DNA of 64,000 nt from Cherax quadricarinatus (taxonomy: Eukaryota; Arthropoda; Malacostraca; Decapoda; Parastacidae): assembly GCF_038502225.1 (NCBI RefSeq), contig NC_091383.1:171001-235000 (forward strand). The letters are read 5' to 3'. The translations under genes and the position numbers were made by a program. Of the stretch, positions 58,100 through 64,000 are shown piece by piece. Within the stretch, counting starts at the first letter, position 1; the number at the start of each line of letters is the position of its first letter. Under the pieces are notes generated by a model that did not search any database, was not told the origin of the DNA, and saw only the letters and a list, made by a program, of their open reading frames with translations.

Positions 58100-59218
58100 A
58101 AACACACTTACTTAGTAACTATGCTAGTAACTATGCTAGTAACTATGCTAGTAACTATGCTAGTAACTATGCTAGTAACTATGCTAGTAACTATGCTAGT
58201 AACTATGCTAGTAACTAAGCAAGTAACTAAACAACTATGCTAGTAACTAAGCTAGTAACTATGCTAGTAACTATGCTAGTAACTAAGCAAGTAACTAAAC
58301 AAGTAACTATGCTAGTAACTATGCTAGTAACTATGCTAGTAACTAAGCTAGTAACTAAGCTAGTAACTATGCTAGTAACTATGCTAGTAACTAAGCAAGT
58401 AACTAAGCTAGTAACTAAGCTAGTAACTATGCTAGTAACTATGCTAGTAACTAAGCAAGTAACTAAACAAGTAACTATGCTAGTAACTATGCTAGTAACT
58501 ATGCTAGTAACTAGGTTAGTAACTATGCTAGTAACTAAGCTAGTAACTATGCTAGTAACTAAGCAAGTAACTATGCTAGTAACTATGCTAGTAACTAAGC
58601 AAGTAACTAAGCTAGTAACTAAGCTAGTAACTAAGCTAGTAACTAAGCTAGTAACTATGCTAGTAACTATGCTAGTAACTAAGCAAGTAACTAAACAAGT
58701 AACTATGCTAGTAACTAAGCAAGTAACTAAACAAGTAACTATGCTAGTAACTAAGCAAGTAACTAAGCTAGTAACTAAGCTAGTAACTAAGCTAGTAACT
58801 AAGCTAGTAACTAAGCTAGTAACTAAGCTAGTAACTAAGCAAGTAACTAAGCTAGTAACTAAGCAAGTAACTAAGCTAGTAACTAAGCAAGTAACTAAGC
58901 AAGTAACTAAACAAGTAACTATGCTAGTAACTATGCTAGTAACTAAGCTAGTAACTAAGCAAGTAACTAAGCTAGTAACTAGGCAAGTAACTAAGCAAGT
59001 AACTAAACAAGTAACTATGCTAGTAACTATGCTAGTAACTAAACAAGTAACTAAACAAGTAACTATGCTAGTAACTATGCTAGTAACTAAACAAGTAACT
59101 AAACAAGTAACTATGCTAGTAACTAAGCTAGTAACTAAGCAAGTAACTATGCTAGTAACTAAACAAGTAACTATGCTAGTAACTATGCTAGTAACTATGC
59201 TAGTAACCAAGCTAGTAC
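58100..59218. repeat. 12-bp satellite, about 93 units
   Basis: A very regular array of 'gtaactatgcta', with 'gtaactaagcta', 'gtaactaagcaa' and 'gtaactaaacaa' variants. Unit length is a multiple of three and free of stops in some frames, hence 330-codon open frames of LVTxLVTx type on both strands that are not genes. Confidence 0.97.
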
Positions 59219-59284
59219 TTCCATTAGTTAAGGGTGGCAGTACACTGCTGGTGTAGTTGACTATATATTCTCAACATTTCAACT

Positions 59285-59395
59285 GCTACTTTATCTAATA
59301 TTCTCCCTCCCTCTCTCTCTCCCTCTCTCCCTCCCTCTCTCTCTTCCTCTCTCCCTCCCTCCCTCCCTCCCTCTCTCCCTCACTATCTCCCACGA
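59285..59395. repeat. (CCCT/CTCT)n pyrimidine microsatellite
   Basis: Runs of 'ccctccctctctctctccct' type. Confidence 0.9.
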
Positions 59396-59524
59396 GTACC
59401 ACACCTCCTCCATCACGATGACCACTACACTGCCTCCTCCACTACCCCTCCATTACCATCGTCCTCCCATTACCTCCATTAATACTTCACTCTCCCCTCC
59501 CTCCCTCCACTACATACCCTCCAT

Positions 59525-59700
59525 CTAATTCCTTGGATCAAGAGCTCTTCACCAACATCAAGGTAGTTTCCCCGAAGAGTTTAACAATAGAACAGAGACA
59601 TGATTCCCTTGGATCAAACCTATTACCTGCCGTTCCCTAACCACTGTATAACCCCTACGGCTTTACCTCTCTCCACTGCTAATAATGATAATAATAATTT
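59525..59700 (-). mobile_element. SINE-like repeat fragments
   Basis: 'attccttggatcaagagctc' and 'ttcaccaacatcaaggtag' are antisense to the unit at 59838. A partial sense piece with 'tgtataacccctacggcttt' follows, so two fragments abut. Confidence 0.55.
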
Positions 59701-59837
59701 ATGAAATATTAAATATAATAGTAGAATTATATTTAATATAATTATTACAATTTTTTAATTATTAATAATGTAAATAAATCTTAAATATATTATTTAAGTC
59801 ATTAGGTGAGACCTGAACTACCTAATTAGTTGTTTGA

Positions 59838-60010
59838 GCTATAATTCCCCTCAAGGAAGGTTCCTTGATGTTGGTGAGGGGCTCTTGATTTAGGGAATTG
59901 GATCTATGCTCCAGTTCCCCGAATTAAGCCTGAATGCCTTCCACATCCCCCCCAGGCGCTGTATAATCCTCCGGGTTTAGCGCTTCCCCCTTGATTGTAA
60001 TAATAATAAT
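59838..60010 (+). mobile_element. Non-tRNA SINE-like repeat next to exon 1
   Basis: 'ttccttgatgttggtgaggg', 'ccagttccccgaattaagcc' and 'ggcgctgtataatcctccgg', ending in taataataat, form a unit very common in decapod genomes. It ends about 20 bp from the exon 1 donor. Confidence 0.75.
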
Positions 60011-60029
60011 TGAGCTATAATTAGCATAC

Positions 60030-60071
60030 CTGAAGGTGGATAGGAATCTTCTTGACATAGTTGCCGTTCAT
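60030..60071 (-). CDS. Crmp: Dihydropyrimidinase/CRMP exon 1, initiator exon
   Basis: The minus strand reads ATG AAC GGC AAC TAT GTC AAG AAG ATT CCT ATC CAC CTT CAG, then donor GTATGC. It encodes MNGNYVKKIPIHLQ, a short basic start like those of insect Crmp/dihydropyrimidinase proteins (PIHLQ-type, from memory). It exits in phase 0, which fits exon 2 if that begins SAQNR or CQNR. The ATG context is ACCATCATGA. There is no signal peptide, as expected for a cytosolic protein. Because exon 2 is 35 kb away and damaged, the link rests on the start motif, donor and phase. Confidence 0.8.
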
Positions 60072-60270
60072 GATGGTTGTGGCAGCGTCAGGAGCGCTAA
60101 CTTAACTCCTTGCAACCAGTTTGTTGCTGTCTGCAAGGTGCACTACGCATGTGGCTGCGGACGACCGTGCGCAACCGTACTGCCAGCACGACCCTCCGCG
60201 ACACACTGCGACGAACGAACGAACTGACGGGTGTTTTGGTGGCGCCCCTGGACGAGCGTAGTGGCCGTCC
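60072..60270 (-). promoter_or_regulatory. Presumed 5' UTR and core promoter region
   Basis: A GC- and CpG-rich stretch directly upstream of the start codon, unlike the AT-rich introns. No TATA box was identified and the transcription start is unknown. The location is inferred only from exon 1. Confidence 0.5.
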
Positions 60271-60271
60271 A

Positions 60272-61098
60272 GGCCCCGCCCCTTGGTGTGACGTCATGTT
60301 GCTCCGCCCCTTGGTGTGACGTCATGTTGCTCCGCCCCTTGGTGTGACGTCATGTTGCTCCGCCCCTTGGTGTGACGTCATGTTGCTCCGCCCCTTGGTG
60401 TGACGTCATGTTGCTCCGCCCCTCGGTGTGATGATATGTAGCTCCGCCCCTCGGTCTGATGATATGTAGCCCCGCCCCTCGGTCTGATGATATGTAGCCC
60501 CGCCCCTCGGTGTGATGTTATGTAGCCTCGCCCCTCGGTGTGATGTTATGTAGCCCCGCCCCTCGGTGTGATGTTATGTAGCCTCGCCCCTCGGTGTGAT
60601 GTTATGTAGCCCCGCCCCTCGGTGTGATGTTATGTAGCCTCGCCCCTCGGTGTGATGTTATGTAGCTCCGCCCCTCGGTGTGATGATATGTAGCTCCGCC
60701 CCTCGGTGTGATGATATGTAGCTCCGCCCCTCGGTCTGATGATATGTAGCTCCGCCCCTCGGTCTGATATGTAGCCCCGCCCCTCGGTCTGATGACATGT
60801 AGCCCCGCCCCTCGGTGTGATGTTATGTAGCCCCGCCCCTCGGTGTGATGTTATGTAGCTCTGCCCCTCGGTGTGATGTTATGTAGCCTCGCCCCTCGGT
60901 GTGATGTTATGTAGCCTCGCCCCTCGGTGTGATGATATGTAGCCCCGCCCCTCGGTGTGATGTTATGTAGCTCCGCCCCTCGGTGTGATGTTATGTAGCT
61001 CCGCCCCTCGGTGTGATGTAGCTCCGCCCCTCGGTGTGATGTAGCTCCGCCCCTCGGTGTGATGTAGCTCCGCCCCTCGGTGTGATGTAGCTCCGCCT
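60272..61098 (-). promoter_or_regulatory. 28-bp tandem array of GC boxes with five CRE sites
   Basis: About thirty units of 'gctccgccccttggtgtgac' plus 'gtcatgtt'. Each unit carries CCGCCCC (GGGGCGG in gene sense, an Sp1/KLF-type box). The five units nearest the gene have a perfect TGACGTCA at 60289, 60317, 60345, 60373 and 60401; the others read TGATGTTA or TGATGATA. The array begins about 200 bp upstream of the start codon. The repeat is certain; a regulatory role is inference. Confidence 0.75.
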
Positions 61099-61139
61099 CT
61101 TGCTATGTTAGAACTAATGTCATAGCATCCTTCAGTCAT

Positions 61140-62500
61140 CCTCACTCATCCTTCAGAGTACAGGTACTGTACTTCCCACCTCCAGGACTGTAACATCCTC
61201 ACTCATCCTTCAGAGTACAGGCACTGTACTTCCCACCTCCAGAACTGTAACATCCTCACTCATCCTTCAGAGTACAGGTACTGTACTTCCCACCTCCAGG
61301 ACTGTAACATCCTCACTCATCCTTCAGAGTGCTGGTACTGCACTTCCCACCTCCAGGACTGTAACATCCTCACTCATCCTTCAGAGTACAGGTACTGTAC
61401 TTCCCACCTCCAGGACTGTAACATCCTCAGTCATCCTTCAGAGTGCTGGTACTGTACTTCCCACCTCCAGGACTGTAACATCCTCACTCATCCTTCAGAG
61501 TACAGTTACTGTACTTCCTACCTCCAGGACTGTAACATCCTCACTCATCCTTCAGAGTACAGTTACTGTACTTCCCACCTCCAGGAGTGTAACATCCTCA
61601 CTCATCCTTCAGAGTACAGATACAGTACTTCCCACCTCCAAGACTGTAACATCCTCACTCATCCTTCAGAGTACAGGCAGTGTACTTCCCACTTCCAGGA
61701 CTGTAACATCCTCACTCATCCTTCAGAGTACAGGTACTGTACTTCCCACCTCCAGGACTGTAACATCCTCACTCATCCTTCAGAGTGCTGGTACTGTACT
61801 TCCCACCTCCAGGACTGTAACATCCTCACTCATCCTTCAGAGTACAGGTACTGTACTTCCCACCCCCAGGACTGTAACATCCTCACTCATCCTTCAGAGT
61901 ACAGGCAGTGTACTTCCCACTTCCAGGACTGTAACATCCTCACTCATCCTTCAGAGTACAGGTACTGTACTTCCCACCTCCAGGACTGTAACACCCTCAC
62001 TCATCCTTCAGAGTACAGGCAGTGTACTTCCCACTTCCAGGAGTGTAACATCCTCACTCATCCTTCAGAGTACAGGCAGTGTACTTCCCACCTCCAGGAC
62101 TGTAACATCCTCACTAATCCCTTAGAGTACAGGTACTGTACTTCCCACCTCCAGGACTGTAACATCCTCACTCATCCTTCAGAGTACAGGCACTGTACTT
62201 CCCATCTCCAGGACTGTAACATCCTCACTCATCCTTCAGAGTACAGGCACTGTACTTCCCATCTCCAGGACTGTAACATCCTCACTCATCCTTCAGAGTA
62301 CAGGCACTGTACTTCCCATCTCCCTTCCCAAGTCCTGCTAGCCAATTTCCCTAAATCCCTTCATAAATGTTACCTTACACTCCAACAACTCGTCAAGTCA
62401 TAAAAACCACTTGCTTCCACTCTGACTTAACGCGGTCAAAGAAGCCTGTTGGATGTTCAAGCCCATACCAATTAAAACCACCTTCACCTCTCCTTTCCTA
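61140..62500 (-). repeat. 57-bp minisatellite inside an RTE-like LINE 3' UTR
   Basis: About 21 units of 'catcctcactcatccttcag' + 'agtacaggtactgtactt' + 'cccacctccaggactgtaa'. The unit matches the LINE 3' UTR at 10125-10165. After the last unit the LINE continues ('cctgctagccaatttcccta', 'aaatcccttcataaatgtta', 'cactccaacaactcgtcaag'), so the array arose by expansion within one LINE fragment. Confidence 0.92.
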
Positions 62501-62603
62501 TGTGTGGCACGCACTGACACACATAGGATAGGGGGGAAAGATAACATATGAAATACTAAGATGAATTGATAAGGTGGATAGAGACAGGATGTTTAAGAGA
62601 TGT
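62501..62603. other. Spacer
   Basis: Short unassigned sequence; it starts 'gtgtggcacgcactgacaca'. Confidence 0.3.
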
Positions 62604-63062
62604 GACACAGCAACAAGGGGACACAGCAACAAGGGGACACAGCAACAAGGGGACACAACAACAAGGGGACACAGCAACAAGGGGACACAGCAACAAGGGG
62701 ACACAGCAACAAGGGGACACAGCAACAAGAGGACACAGCAACAAGGGGACACAGCAACAAGGGGACACAGCAACAAGGGGACACAGCAACAAAGGGACAC
62801 AGCAACAAGGGGACACAGCAACAAGGGGACACAGCAACAAGGGGACACAGCAACAAGGGGACACAGCAACAAGGGGACACAGCAACAAGGGGACACAGCA
62901 ACAAGGGGACACAGCAACAAGGGGACACAGCAACAAGGGGACACAACAACAAGGGGACACAGCAACAAGGGGACACAGCAACAAGGGGACACAGCAACAA
63001 GGGGACACGGCAACAAGGAGACACAGCAACAAGGGGACACAGCAACAAGGGGACACATCGAC
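62604..63062 (+). repeat. 15-bp minisatellite fused to a LINE end
   Basis: About thirty units of 'gacacagcaacaagg' plus g variants. It is in frame with the LINE tail that follows, giving an artificial (GDTATR)-like open frame. Confidence 0.95.
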
Positions 63063-63320
63063 AAGGGGACACATCTGGAAGTTGAAGACTCAGATGAGTC
63101 ACAGGGATGTTAGGAATTATTTCTTCAGCCACAGAGTTGTCAGGAAGTGGAACAGTCTGGAAAGTGATGTAGTGGAGGCAGGATTCATACACAACTTTAG
63201 GAAGAGGTATGATAAACCTCATGGAGCAGGAAGAGAGTGGACCTAGTAGCGACCAACGATGAGGTAGGACCAGGAGCAATGACTCGCCCCCTGCAACCAC
63301 AAATAGGCGAGTACACACAC
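63063..63320 (+). mobile_element. CR1/L2-like LINE C-terminal RT tail and 3' end
   Basis: The plus strand encodes WKLKTQMSHRDVRNYFFSHR, VVRKWNSLESDVVEAGF and RKRYDKPHGAGREW, then a stop, followed by 'ccccctgcaaccacaaatag' and 'gcgagtacacacactcacct'. This is the sense counterpart of the antisense copy at 31555-31830. Confidence 0.88.
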
Positions 63321-63689
63321 TCACCTGCACACATCCACTTTAAGTCCCTGTGCTACAAATTTTCATTTTCCTGGTATATATGACACGTCCTGCCAGCTAT
63401 CAGGTTTTATCATAGTTTCCCCTCCCTCATCTCCGATGGATTATAACCCTAACTCAATTATCTTACGAATATGCTATTTTTGTTTCGTCCTGATCTAGGG
63501 GACTGGAGCTTCCCTTTTCCTCGGATAAGACCCGATTGTCTTCCATTCCCTACAGGTTTAGCGCTTCCCCGTGAAGGTAGTATAAATCCTATCCTTTGTG
63601 GATACTATCCTCTTATCCTGTGTTAGTGGTGCTCAGCTCCTGTCTCCCCCCTCCCCAAGGATACCGCCCACACCAGTCAACTATTGCCC

Positions 63690-63724
<35 letters not shown>

Positions 63725-64000
63725 GAGAAACTCTACGGGTTTCTCAACTCCAGTTTCATCTACAGAAGAAAAAGACAGAGATAAGAGGAGGAGAAGAGGA
63801 GAAAGAAGAAGAAAGACAGCATCAGAGGGGAGGAGGTCCTATGAGAGTGGCCAGGCTACACAGTACACAACATGAGTATTGAACGATGCCCCCTCACACA
63901 CACACACTCTGTAATCCGCACACCGCACTCATCTATGCTCTGTGGTCAGACCCTCAGTCTTGTAATAGTTATGAGGTGGTGAGTCCCTCGGTCTGGACCA
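63321..64000. other. 5' flank of the gene, no gene recognised
   Basis: SINE-like pieces ('ctaggggactggagcttccc', 63497; 'aggtttagcgcttccccgtg', 63556) and a (GA)n microsatellite at 63691-63730. Short open frames over the GA run are low complexity. Confidence 0.5.

Noticed and set aside
58100..59218. CRISPR-like array
   Set aside because: Units are contiguous without unique spacers and the genome is eukaryotic.
58227..59256. 330-codon LVTxLVT-type frames on both strands
   Set aside because: The 12-bp satellite has no stop codon in these frames, so openness carries no information.
62566..63246. 226-codon frame with a TATRGHSNKGTQQQGD-like repeat
   Set aside because: It is a 15-bp minisatellite running into a LINE tail; not a host gene.

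Overview
The window is animal nuclear DNA, most likely from a decapod crustacean (crayfish, lobster or shrimp relative). Coding sequence is split into short exons with GT-AG borders. The interspersed repeats are ones I recognise from decapod genomes: an RTE-like LINE, a CR1/L2-like LINE, tRNA-derived SINEs and TcMar-Tigger elements. Microsatellites and minisatellites are very abundant. There are no operons, bacterial genes or viral genes.

Nearly the whole window is one host gene on the minus strand, read from about 60.07 kb down past position 1. It is the arthropod dihydropyrimidinase/CRMP gene. I placed ten coding exons by reading splice borders and phase: exon 1 (60071-60030), 2 (24832-24738), 3 (17530-17457), 4 (17259-17149), 5 (13825-13698), 6 (13184-13005), 7 (11517-11404), a duplicated pair 8a (4701-4469) and 8b (4240-4008), and 9 (591-366). 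The gene continues beyond the left edge. Exons 8a and 8b are both 233 bp, have the same phases and are about 56% identical in protein. Exon 8a carries the metal-binding His of dihydropyrimidinase; 8b has Asn there. Splicing can therefore choose between a catalytic enzyme and a catalytically dead CRMP-like protein, as reported for Drosophila Crmp. Exon 9 is followed by a GC donor, so a GC-AG intron.

Layout: 1-4 kb holds exon 9 and four small Tigger-type MITEs. 4.0-4.7 kb is the alternative exon pair. 5-18 kb holds exons 7 to 3 among LINE 3' ends, short LINE derivatives, SINEs and foldback repeats, plus a 5'-truncated RTE-like LINE with an uninterrupted RT frame (6.4-8.5 kb). 18.1-22.8 kb is a near full-length but broken copy of that LINE, split by a 987-bp Tigger derivative that keeps a short open frame. 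24.7 kb is exon 2, whose frame is broken by small indels. 24.8-60.0 kb is intron 1 (about 35 kb), filled with some fifteen unrelated tandem arrays and degraded LINE copies. From roughly 25 to 57.4 kb, known repeats show heavy indels and homopolymer-like runs that look like poor consensus sequence, so long open frames there should not be trusted. 60.03-61.1 kb is exon 1 and its presumed promoter, joined to a 28-bp tandem array of GC boxes whose first five units each contain a perfect CRE. 61.1-63.3 kb holds two minisatellites that grew out of LINE fragments.
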